This document shows, one piece after another, positions 1 to 6,993 of a stretch of 12,820 nt of DNA. This DNA is from Rikenellaceae bacterium. GTDB lineage: Bacteria; Bacteroidota; Bacteroidia; Bacteroidales; UBA932. How positions within the stretch are numbered: position 1 is the first letter of the stretch; the number at the start of each line of letters is the position of its first letter. A program made the translations under genes and the position numbers. The notes under the pieces are model-generated. The model was not told the origin of the DNA. It saw nothing but the letters and a program-made list of their open reading frames with translations, and did not search any database. The stretch lies in NCBI GenBank assembly GCA_900767405.1, contig CAAFZB010000071.1, forward strand, positions 1 through 12,820, written 5' to 3'.

Positions 1-147
1 ACGGATGAGATTGCGGGTCGAGCCCGCAATGACGAAGGTCGAGCCCGCAATGACACCATCCGTCACCCCGGACCTGATCCGGGGTCTCCCGCCTCAAGGG
101 ATTGCGGGTCGGGACCCGCAATGACGAAGGGCAGGCCCGCAATGACG
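1..147. repeat. Cluster of short palindromic intergenic repeats
   Basis: This gene-free stretch is a mosaic of short inverted repeats. ATTGCGGG and its complement CCCGCAAT flank a 5-nt loop at 10-30. A second version, ATTGCGGGT/ACCCGCAAT with a 4-nt loop, lies at 101-122. A different palindrome, CCCCGGA/TCCGGGG, lies at 66-84. The 11-base core CCCGCAATGAC occurs four times (from 23, 44, 115 and 136), and an 18-base direct repeat occupies 16-33 and 37-54. I see no ORF here. Similar GC-rich palindromes are common between genes in many bacterial genomes. They may act as transcript ends or be non-autonomous mobile repeats. The cluster continues past the left edge, so its full extent is unknown. 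Confidence 0.8.
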
Positions 148-179
148 AAAAAGGCCGGCCGGGGAACCCCCGGCCGACC
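148..179 (-). terminator. Rho-independent terminator of the PUL operon
   Basis: On the minus strand, GGTCGGCCGGGG pairs with CCCCGGCCGGCC across a GTT loop. This gives a 12-bp stem with one G-T wobble (153-179), followed directly by five T residues (148-152). It lies 22 bp past the stop of the last operon gene (202) and is correctly oriented to end its transcript. The structure is seen in the sequence; termination is inferred. Confidence 0.88.
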
Positions 180-201
180 GATATTGTCAATAAAACCTTA
201 A

Positions 202-2172
202 TTAAAGTTTTGCAGGATCGATTGCATATGCTTCAATGCAACGTCCGTTAAGGTCGGTAATAGCAACTCCAATCTTGCCGCCAGCATCATAAAGAGCAAC
301 GTCGGCAGCTACGCTGATAGCCCAGTCTGTTGCAGGATCATCCTCCCAAGGGAAATACTCTGTTGCTGTCTTGCAGAACTTGGCAGATGTGAACATATTG
401 CTTCCGGGAGTAATGGCAGATACTTCGTGCAATGCTACAATAGGAGCACCGCTCCAGCCAGGACCATATGAAGGGAAGAATGAACTTGCAAGAACAACAA
501 GATAATTCTTTCCACCTATCTCCTTGATATCCATTGACTGGCATCCAAGATTGCCCTGCAGGTCATATTCATCCACCATATATTCAGGAGTCATAAGCAC
601 CGTAGCTACTCCATCTGCTCCGATAAGATACATATTGTTATCTTCATAGCAACCGGTCATTACGAATCCATCGGTAGCAGAAAGACCTTGTGCCTGAATT
701 GTAGGGAAATTGTTAGGATATGTACTCCAAGCAGCGCAAGACCAGGTTCCAGCAAATCCAGTAACGCCAATTGTTCCATACTCGCCTGCTACACCGCCTT
801 TTACTTCCCAGTATCCTATTGTCGATGACATAGTAATATCAACTATTCCCTCTACCGGAGCCACAATGAGAGCATCCGAAGTTATATCTCCACGAACCTT
901 GAGCCTTGCACCGAAAGGACCGCCACATTCCCAGGCTGCCTTGGTGATAAGATTTTTTTCAGTACCGTCGGGAGTAACCACATTAAGGATAAAATATCCA
1001 TCGGTATAGGCTTCATTGAGGTATGCTGTATGGTTGCAAACGATAAGGTTTCCGGCATCATCGGTAGTAATTACCTTCTGTGTCATACCTGCACCCCAAG
1101 CCCAGTCAATCTTCTTGTAAGCTCCGTCTGCAGGATTGATTTCATAGAGATCCTGACCATTGGATACATAATGCTTGCCATTGAAAACAGCTTCTGAAAT
1201 AACGGTTGTTCCCCAGGTATCGAACAAAGCGTCATACATACTGATTGAATATGCCAGACAAGGCAAAGCTTCCTGCTGGAAATAAACCTTTATCTTGACT
1301 TCGGCATCTTCTCCTGTAATGGGATCTTTACCGGTAATAGTAAACTTAACATAAGTGTCGATAGCATTGAAGGTCGTGTTCTTATCAATCGTCACCTCAT
1401 ACTTATTCTCATTACGAACGACGTGCTGTGTCGGGAATGCATCAACATAAGGTTCGAATTCATAAGGGATGTTGGTAGATACTGTAAAGTTGAACTTTCC
1501 ACCCTCTGCTGTCACAGGAATATAATAATTGCCATCCTCGGCAGCCTCATACTCCTCTATCAAAAAGTAAGGCTCGAAAGCGGCCTGCTTTACAGTAACC
1601 TCAACCTTCTTGCCGGCGCCGGAAAGGATGATTGTGCCCTCGCGAGCCTCACCCTCATTCGCGCTCACCTCTACGTCGAAGCTCTTTTCAACCATAGACT
1701 TTGTAGCTGTTGCAATCTTGAGCCAGCTTGCGTCTGTCGTAGCTGTAACCTCAACGTTGGCCTTAACCTTAACGCTGATCTTGCCACCCTCGGAGGGAGC
1801 ATCGTAAGAAGTTACATCAACAACCATAGCATCCTTCTGGAGCTGGGTAAGAGTAACCACCTGGGAAACTGTCTCCGCCTTGATGGTAACCTTTCCTACA
1901 ATAGCATCTTCGGTAGTGTTGTTGGGAACGGTAACCTTGACGGTAGCTGTTCCGGCCTCACCGGAAGTAGGAGTCACACTCCAGTTGGAGTTGTCGATGG
2001 TAACTGTCCAGGGAACATTTGAATTGAAAGAAATGGTCTGGATTCCACCGTCGGTAGGAACCGTAACGTCGGCGGAAGAAGTAAGTGTGATACTGGGCTT
2101 TACGGGCTCAGGTTTAGTGCAGGACACTGCAAAGATTGCAAGTGCTGCCATCAAATAAAGAAACTTTTTCAT
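202..2172 (-). CDS. Surface lipoprotein with BACON-like domains and a C-terminal propeller-like domain
   Basis: This 656-residue protein starts with a lipoprotein signal (MKKFLYLMAALAIFAVSC, lipid-anchored Cys18). Two BACON-type Ig-like domains follow at about 28-113 and 116-198; the first carries the typical W-x-V, NWSVTPTSG and VTLTQ features. A third, divergent BACON-like unit spans about 203-302. The remainder (about 305-656) looks like a beta-rich propeller domain and resembles the C-terminal half of the protein encoded at 3636-5324. Shared landmarks are RLKVRGDITSDA near 423-434 against RIKVMGDIEKDA in the other protein. BACON domains are common in Bacteroidetes PUL proteins and mainly act as spacers that hold a distal domain off the membrane. 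The likely role is therefore glycan binding at the cell surface, but no catalytic residues can be assigned. It is last in the operon, 27 bp after the GHL10 gene, with the terminator close behind. No Shine-Dalgarno is seen; the start is set by the signal peptide. Confidence 0.85.
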   Translation of the reverse strand: MKKFLYLMAALAIFAVSCTKPEPVKPSITLTSSADVTVPTDGGIQTISFNSNVPWTVTIDNSNWSVTPTSGEAGTATVKVTVPNNTTEDAIVGKVTIKAETVSQVVTLTQLQKDAMVVDVTSYDAPSEGGKISVKVKANVEVTATTDASWLKIATATKSMVEKSFDVEVSANEGEAREGTIILSGAGKKVEVTVKQAAFEPYFLIEEYEAAEDGNYYIPVTAEGGKFNFTVSTNIPYEFEPYVDAFPTQHVVRNENKYEVTIDKNTTFNAIDTYVKFTITGKDPITGEDAEVKIKVYFQQEALPCLAYSISMYDALFDTWGTTVISEAVFNGKHYVSNGQDLYEINPADGAYKKIDWAWGAGMTQKVITTDDAGNLIVCNHTAYLNEAYTDGYFILNVVTPDGTEKNLITKAAWECGGPFGARLKVRGDITSDALIVAPVEGIVDITMSSTIGYWEVKGGVAGEYGTIGVTGFAGTWSCAAWSTYPNNFPTIQAQGLSATDGFVMTGCYEDNNMYLIGADGVATVLMTPEYMVDEYDLQGNLGCQSMDIKEIGGKNYLVVLASSFFPSYGPGWSGAPIVALHEVSAITPGSNMFTSAKFCKTATEYFPWEDDPATDWAISVAADVALYDAGGKIGVAITDLNGRCIEAYAIDPAKL

Positions 2173-2199
2173 AACGTTAGAAAATTGGTTATTAAAATA

Positions 2200-3636
2200 T
2201 TATTCAACTGTTTTGAGATAATCGTCAATTCCCTGCTTGAATGCAGCCCAATAGTCATACATCCTAATATGACAAAGGTCGAATACAAAATATCCGTCGC
2301 AGGAATTTATGCAGGCGTCGATAGTCTTGGGAATCACTGCGCTCTGCCCTCCTTTCTCGAATCCGGTTGCATTTCCAATGTCCGGACCTCCGGCAACCTC
2401 GGTTCCCGAACCTATCTTCTGCTTGCCAAGTTTGGCAAAGCCCTGCATAGTCCATTCTCCGTTGCCATAGACACTACCCGTTCCCGCATAGCATCCAAGC
2501 ATCATAAAGTCACAGTGGTCTGCAAATCCGTACTTCTGGTAGTCAGCATCGGCCCAACTGTAACTCCTCCTTGCATTGTATTCGGGACTGGCCCAGTTTA
2601 CTCCAGACGGATAATAGGAGTCGTACCACGCACCCACATAGCATCCGAAACGCATTTCGGGATTGGCCTTATGCACCACATTGGACGCGGCCTCCACAAA
2701 ATCGTGGATAGTCTTGACCCTGAAACTCATCCAAGCCTTCTGCATAGTTGTCAGAGACCTCGGCAGGTCACTCGTTCCAGGTTTGAATATGTCTGAAGGC
2801 CAGGAAATAACCGCGCTCCCGGAATATTTTTCGAACGCCGTGCGGGTTTCCTGTGAGAAATCACTCTGAAGGCCGGTATCGTCGAAACGGCAACGGTCAA
2901 GAATGATTCCGTCAAGGTCATATCCTGCAAGCTCCCCTACAAGGGCGAGCATATATTCGCGGACTTCGGGGTTTGCCGGATTCATAAACACCGTTCCCTG
3001 CACTCCATCGAAATAGGAACTTGCAAGGCCTTCCTTGCCATTTGTCACGGTAGCCCATTCCTTGGGAATATCCCCTGAGAATATGGGCCCTTCACTCTCG
3101 AGTCCGTAATAGCCTCCGTATCCGCACACGAAAGTATTCATAGCGGCATTGACCCTGAGCCCGACTTCGTGCCCTGCATCGATGAACGCCTGCAGATAAT
3201 CGAAATCGGCTGTCCTGTTGACAAATTTGTATGAACCGTTTACCCAGGCGGCAAGGCGCTTTGCCTGCGGAGAAACCTTCGATTCAAACAGAACGGTTCC
3301 CTCGGTAGGACGAACGTCAACAATTACGTCGGTAAAACCCACGGACTTTATTTTCCGAAGGTCGGCGGCAATGGCCCCCTTGTCATTGGCGTAGTATTGG
3401 AAATTCGCCGATGCGTCAATCCATACATACCTTGGTTTTCCCTTGAACTGGGGTTCCAGTCCTGGCTGAGGATCCGGCCCGGGCTGAGGCTGTGGTTGAG
3501 GATCAGGCCCGGGCTTAGGGGTAGGATCAACCCACGGCCATACCGGAATATCCTTTCCAGGTTTCTGACAGGAGGCTCCAAGTATGGTCAGGGATGCGGC
3601 CAGCAAGGCCGTAAATATGAATTTTGCTCTAATCAT
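2200..3636 (-). CDS. GHL10-type (family 10 glycosylhydrolase-like) lipoprotein with Pro-rich linker
   Basis: This 478-residue protein is counted from the ATG at 3636. A longer reading from TTG at 3651 adds five residues before the signal peptide and is less likely. The lipobox is LGASC (Cys23). A Pro/Gly/Asp/Gln linker (about 36-62) follows and then a TIM-barrel-like domain from about 68 to 478. Features of the GHL10/DUF187 (YngK-like) group include VWIDASAN (71-78), DVIVDVRPTEGTVLF (103-117), MNPANPEVREYM (218-229) and the strand-end motif DGIILDRCRF (242-251). The blocks GAWY...GVNWASPEY (335-353) and YFVFDLCHI (449-457) are shared with the paralogue at 10182-11483. The family is predicted to hydrolyse glycosidic bonds, but substrate and catalytic residues are not settled; Asp247 is a candidate acid. 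The ATG overlaps the upstream stop by one base (TGATG), which suggests translational coupling. It probably works at the outer surface on the glycan bound by SusD and the propeller proteins. Confidence 0.82.
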   Translation of the reverse strand: MIRAKFIFTALLAASLTILGASCQKPGKDIPVWPWVDPTPKPGPDPQPQPQPGPDPQPGLEPQFKGKPRYVWIDASANFQYYANDKGAIAADLRKIKSVGFTDVIVDVRPTEGTVLFESKVSPQAKRLAAWVNGSYKFVNRTADFDYLQAFIDAGHEVGLRVNAAMNTFVCGYGGYYGLESEGPIFSGDIPKEWATVTNGKEGLASSYFDGVQGTVFMNPANPEVREYMLALVGELAGYDLDGIILDRCRFDDTGLQSDFSQETRTAFEKYSGSAVISWPSDIFKPGTSDLPRSLTTMQKAWMSFRVKTIHDFVEAASNVVHKANPEMRFGCYVGAWYDSYYPSGVNWASPEYNARRSYSWADADYQKYGFADHCDFMMLGCYAGTGSVYGNGEWTMQGFAKLGKQKIGSGTEVAGGPDIGNATGFEKGGQSAVIPKTIDACINSCDGYFVFDLCHIRMYDYWAAFKQGIDDYLKTVE

Positions 3637-5324
3637 CACCTCTTGATACAATCAACTACATATGCACCGACGGCCTGTGCGTTGTGGTCATAATAGTAAA
3701 CATACATTTTGTAGCCGTCGGCAGACGGTGCTATGACAACGTCACCGGATGCACATCCAGCCGCACCCTGCTGATACCACTGAAGTTCCGGCTTGGAAGC
3801 CTCTATTGTAGCGGAGGTAGGATCTGTAATGTTGAACAGATGGAGCTGAGGAGCTATTCCCCATTGAGGGAAGTGGCTGACAACAAAGAGAGCCATATAT
3901 CGGCAGTTGTTGAACTGCTTGGAATCAAGGCAGTTAGGGTTGTTTGCCCAGTTTCCTATACGGGCTACTATATTGTCAACTCCGGCTGCGGTACAATAAT
4001 GAAGCAGATAGTTGCCGTCGGCATCGGCATTGCCTTCGTAGTAGTCGTAGAACCATCCGTCCTGCTTGGGACTGAGGGATGCGGGAACTATTGTCGCAAT
4101 ATTCACGGGAGCAGCTCCCCATCCGCCGGTAACGGCTGCGAAATCGACCACGTCGGTAGAAACCACCGCACCGTTCTTGACAGTGAGGTAAACGGCCTTG
4201 GCGGTTGTCGTAACGCCCTCGACGCCTTCGGCGGTAAAGGTTATCACTGCATCCTTTTCGATATCTCCCATAACCTTGATTCTGTGTCCTATGGGCACGT
4301 CGATAGGATTCTCGAACATATACAGGAGTTCGGGCGCGGTATTTACAGACGAGGTCTTGTAGAGCTGTACGGCTTCTCTTTCGTCTCCGCCCTTTGCAAC
4401 GTTGGTAATAAGCATATGCTCCATTTCATCGTTGGTGATGGCTCCGGCAACAGCGCTTCCTATGTTCATCTCGCCAATCTTATCTCCGGTAAGGCCGTCG
4501 AATACCTTGGGAACCGATCCGTCGCCCAGACAAACGATGAACTTGCCTTCGATTGCAGCCAGAGAAATTGCCGCCCAAGTGGTATAGTCGGGCTGGCCCA
4601 TCCTGGTTACAGGGTCGAAATGGAAGAGATGCTCAAGGCTCTCGGGATTGATTCCCTGGTCAAGCTTCTCGGGATCGCCGGTCATAACTTTGTAAACAGC
4701 CTCTGTTCCGTCATCGGCGGTTACGGTGAATTCCAGTCCGTTGGTATAATCTCTTGGTTTTGAAAGGTCGGGGAAGACAGATGCGTGCGCCGAAACGGCA
4801 ACAGTCGCCGTAGCGTGGGAAACGTCATCCCTGGTAGGAAGTATAATTGTCCTGTTTGCCTTGTCCACAACTCCCGCAACCGTAGGATTTCCGAGGGTGA
4901 ATGAAAGTACGTCGCATTCGCTCGATTTCACCCTCTCTCCGGTAATTATAATTTCACGGCTCTTGCCGAACGGGTCGGTATAAGTGAACTTGTTCTCCTC
5001 GGTAAGGTCGAGCAGGGTAAGGGGCGGCTCAATCTTGAAATTGGGCTGCAGTTCGGCAATAACCCGTACGTTAACCATATAGGCAAGAGTCTGGTTCTCC
5101 GAGCTTGCAGGAAAATAATACGGAACCGGTATTACAAAACGGCTCTGCGAATCGTCATCTATTACAAGTTTGGCCAATTCCTGGTCTACGTAGGGGCCAA
5201 ACGTAAAGATTGCAGTAAGACTGGTGAGGCCCTGCCTGTCGGCTGTCGGCTTCACATACTCTGGCTTATGGCAGGAAATTGCCGTAAGCGCAACAATCAA
5301 TACTGATAATATCGTCTTTTTCAT
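3636..5324 (-). CDS. Surface lipoprotein, DUF5018-like N-terminus and C-terminal propeller-like domain
   Basis: This 562-residue protein is counted from the ATG at 5324. An in-frame ATG at 5336 would put four residues before the signal peptide. The downstream start is preferred because it yields a clean lipoprotein signal (MKKTILSVLIVALTAISC, Cys18) and because GGAGA sits 5 nt upstream. Residues 30 to 215 appear to be two tandem Ig-like units, ending in similar segments (TDPFGKSREIIITGE at about 116-130 and TADDGTEAVYKVMTG at about 202-216). This resembles DUF5018 of Bacteroidetes PUL proteins. From about 228 to the end is a beta-rich, propeller-like region related to the C-terminus of the protein at 202-2172. 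No catalytic motif is seen, so a surface glycan-binding role beside SusD is the likeliest reading. It follows the susD-like gene by 2 bp, the usual place for an accessory surface glycan-binding protein. Confidence 0.8.
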   Translation of the reverse strand: MKKTILSVLIVALTAISCHKPEYVKPTADRQGLTSLTAIFTFGPYVDQELAKLVIDDDSQSRFVIPVPYYFPASSENQTLAYMVNVRVIAELQPNFKIEPPLTLLDLTEENKFTYTDPFGKSREIIITGERVKSSECDVLSFTLGNPTVAGVVDKANRTIILPTRDDVSHATATVAVSAHASVFPDLSKPRDYTNGLEFTVTADDGTEAVYKVMTGDPEKLDQGINPESLEHLFHFDPVTRMGQPDYTTWAAISLAAIEGKFIVCLGDGSVPKVFDGLTGDKIGEMNIGSAVAGAITNDEMEHMLITNVAKGGDEREAVQLYKTSSVNTAPELLYMFENPIDVPIGHRIKVMGDIEKDAVITFTAEGVEGVTTTAKAVYLTVKNGAVVSTDVVDFAAVTGGWGAAPVNIATIVPASLSPKQDGWFYDYYEGNADADGNYLLHYCTAAGVDNIVARIGNWANNPNCLDSKQFNNCRYMALFVVSHFPQWGIAPQLHLFNITDPTSATIEASKPELQWYQQGAAGCASGDVVIAPSADGYKMYVYYYDHNAQAVGAYVVDCIKR

Positions 5325-5326
5325 AA

Positions 5327-6979
5327 CTATCTCCATTCTTCGTACTGGTTCACAAGTGAATTGGAATTAAGTTCGCTCTCGGGCATAGGGAAGCGATAAA
5401 GTTTGGTAGGGAACGTACGGTCCTTTTCATCCACAGAAACATAGGTGTAAGTAAAGTCCTCGCCGTTCTTCTCAATTTTCAGGCCATGCTGCTGATAATT
5501 GGCAAGTCCAAGCGGATAATCCTCGCTGCCCAGTTCCCAGCGGCGCATATCCCAGTAGCGGAGTCCTTCGTATGCAAGCTCAACCTTGCGCTCCTGCATA
5601 ATGGCAGCCCAAAGGTCATTTCCTCCCTTGTCGATATAAGGAAGGCCGACCCTGCTTCTAATAGCGCGTACCGCGTCATTTGCATCTTTGGGGTTTCCCA
5701 ACCTGAAGCAAGCCTCGGCATAGTTAAGCAGAACCTCGGCATAGCGCAGGAATACGAAAGGCTGGCTTGAAGCCGATGTGTTCACATTATAGTTCTCATC
5801 TACAAGCTTACGCAGATAATAACCTGTAACGGTCTTTCCTTTAGGCTCCTTGTCGGTCTTCCAGGCAGCCCATCCGTCTGTTCCTCCGACATAGGGTTCA
5901 ATCTTACGTCCCTTCCAGTCTGCACCTTTGTAAAGTATCGTAGCTTGGAAACGGGGTTCGAGAAGCAAATACGGAGGTGTACTGGTAGTTCCGTTGGCAT
6001 TGTGCCATTCGCTCCAGTCGGGGAATCCTCCGGTTATGGCATACTCATAGCTCTCCACCATCTCCTGGGTAGGAACTCCGTAAGCGCCGCCCTTGCTGTC
6101 TATGAGAGCATAATCGCCTCCGGGAGTATAGTAGAAATTGAAACTGTGGGTAATGCCCTTGTCATAGTCAAAAGTATATTGAAGTATGCTCTCCTTGTTT
6201 CCCTGGGCCAGAGTCTTTGTAATTGCATCTTCATAAGTGCTTTCGAGCTGGTATCCCAAACCTTTGACAGCCTCGGCCGCAGCAATGACCTCTTTGTATC
6301 GCTTTGCATAGAGCATCGCCCTGGTAATGAAGCCATAGGCTATGCCCTTGTTCAGGCGTCCGCCGGCATTTTTTGCTTCGGGGAGCTTATCAGCCGCATA
6401 ATTCAGGTCTTTCTGTATAAAGTCCCAGGCCTCGGCTTCTGTATTGAGTCCCTTGTCCTTGCTTATGGCGGTCAGGTCTTCGTCATAAATAATTACGTCC
6501 TTATACCGCTTTACAAGCTCGAAGTACAGGAAACCGCGCATGAAACGGATTTCTGCTTCAAGACGGTTCATCTCGTCCTCCTTCATCTTCCCGTAGGCGT
6601 GGAGGTAGTTCAGTGCCTCGTTCGTCTGCCTTATTGCGGTATAGAGGGTCCCCCAATATCCCATATAGGAGTCTACGTATGAAGCCTTGAGCACAGATCC
6701 GCCGTAAGCCATCTCGGAAGGGATGTAACAAAGAGCGTTGTAGTTGTATGAGGTGTACTTCATCTCGTCGGTGAGAGCCTCGGTAAGGCCAATCACGGTA
6801 GGAGAAGAATTGAGGTCCCAGATATAAGTGTAGAGATAGTTTATGTTGTACTCTGCACTCTGAGTGGTTTCCCAGATTGTCTTGGCAGACACTCTGTCGG
6901 TAGGAGTCATATCAAGATACTTGTTGCAGGAAACAAGCGCAAATGCTGCTACGAAAACGATTGCAATATATTTTTTCAT
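5327..6979 (-). CDS. SusD/RagB family outer-membrane glycan-binding lipoprotein
   Basis: This 550-residue protein is a normal length for the family. The lipoprotein signal is MKKYIAIVFVAAFALVSC (Cys18), followed by the usual NKYLDMTPTD start of SusD proteins. The N-terminal SusD-like part includes the early helical region with ALNYLHAYGKM and EIRFMRGFLYFELVKRY, typical TPR-like helices. The C-terminal RagB/SusD domain shows FLRYAEVLLNYAEACFRLG and then the hallmark QERKVELAYEGLRYWDMRRW at about 463-482. SusD proteins sit as a lid on the SusC barrel and capture glycan for import. Family membership does not tell the substrate. It lies 12 bp after the susC-like gene and has a strong Shine-Dalgarno. 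The classic starch-binding residues cannot be judged without a structural alignment. Confidence 0.97.
   Translation of the reverse strand: MKKYIAIVFVAAFALVSCNKYLDMTPTDRVSAKTIWETTQSAEYNINYLYTYIWDLNSSPTVIGLTEALTDEMKYTSYNYNALCYIPSEMAYGGSVLKASYVDSYMGYWGTLYTAIRQTNEALNYLHAYGKMKEDEMNRLEAEIRFMRGFLYFELVKRYKDVIIYDEDLTAISKDKGLNTEAEAWDFIQKDLNYAADKLPEAKNAGGRLNKGIAYGFITRAMLYAKRYKEVIAAAEAVKGLGYQLESTYEDAITKTLAQGNKESILQYTFDYDKGITHSFNFYYTPGGDYALIDSKGGAYGVPTQEMVESYEYAITGGFPDWSEWHNANGTTSTPPYLLLEPRFQATILYKGADWKGRKIEPYVGGTDGWAAWKTDKEPKGKTVTGYYLRKLVDENYNVNTSASSQPFVFLRYAEVLLNYAEACFRLGNPKDANDAVRAIRSRVGLPYIDKGGNDLWAAIMQERKVELAYEGLRYWDMRRWELGSEDYPLGLANYQQHGLKIEKNGEDFTYTYVSVDEKDRTFPTKLYRFPMPESELNSNSLVNQYEEWR
5330..5334 (-). 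promoter_or_regulatory. Ribosome binding site that decides the start at 5324
   Basis: GGAGA on the minus strand lies 5 nt before the ATG at 5324 and falls inside the reading from the alternative ATG at 5336. Together with the signal-peptide position it supports the shorter protein. It overlaps the last codons of the susD-like gene, consistent with coupled translation. Confidence 0.5.
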
Positions 6980-6985
6980 AATCTG

Positions 6986-6993
6986 TCCTCCTT
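6986..6993 (-). promoter_or_regulatory. Strong Shine-Dalgarno before the susD-like gene
   Basis: AAGGAGGA on the minus strand lies 6 nt before the ATG at 6979 and overlaps the stop codon of the susC-like gene. Such a full match is unusual in Bacteroidetes, where most genes lack a recognisable Shine-Dalgarno. The other genes in this operon have weak sites or none. It may raise SusD output relative to SusC. Confidence 0.6.

Noticed and set aside
1..147. Possible CRISPR array in the left-edge repeats
   Set aside because: The repeats are short, palindromic and irregularly spaced, of at least two types, and lack unique spacers of constant length.
3637..3651. TTG start at 3651 for the second GHL10 gene
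   Set aside because: It adds MYQEV before a signal peptide that already begins well at the ATG at 3636.
3684..4763. Plus-strand open frame opposite the DUF5018-propeller gene
   Set aside because: It has no signal peptide, no domain and no operon context, and it is the mirror of a credible lipoprotein gene.
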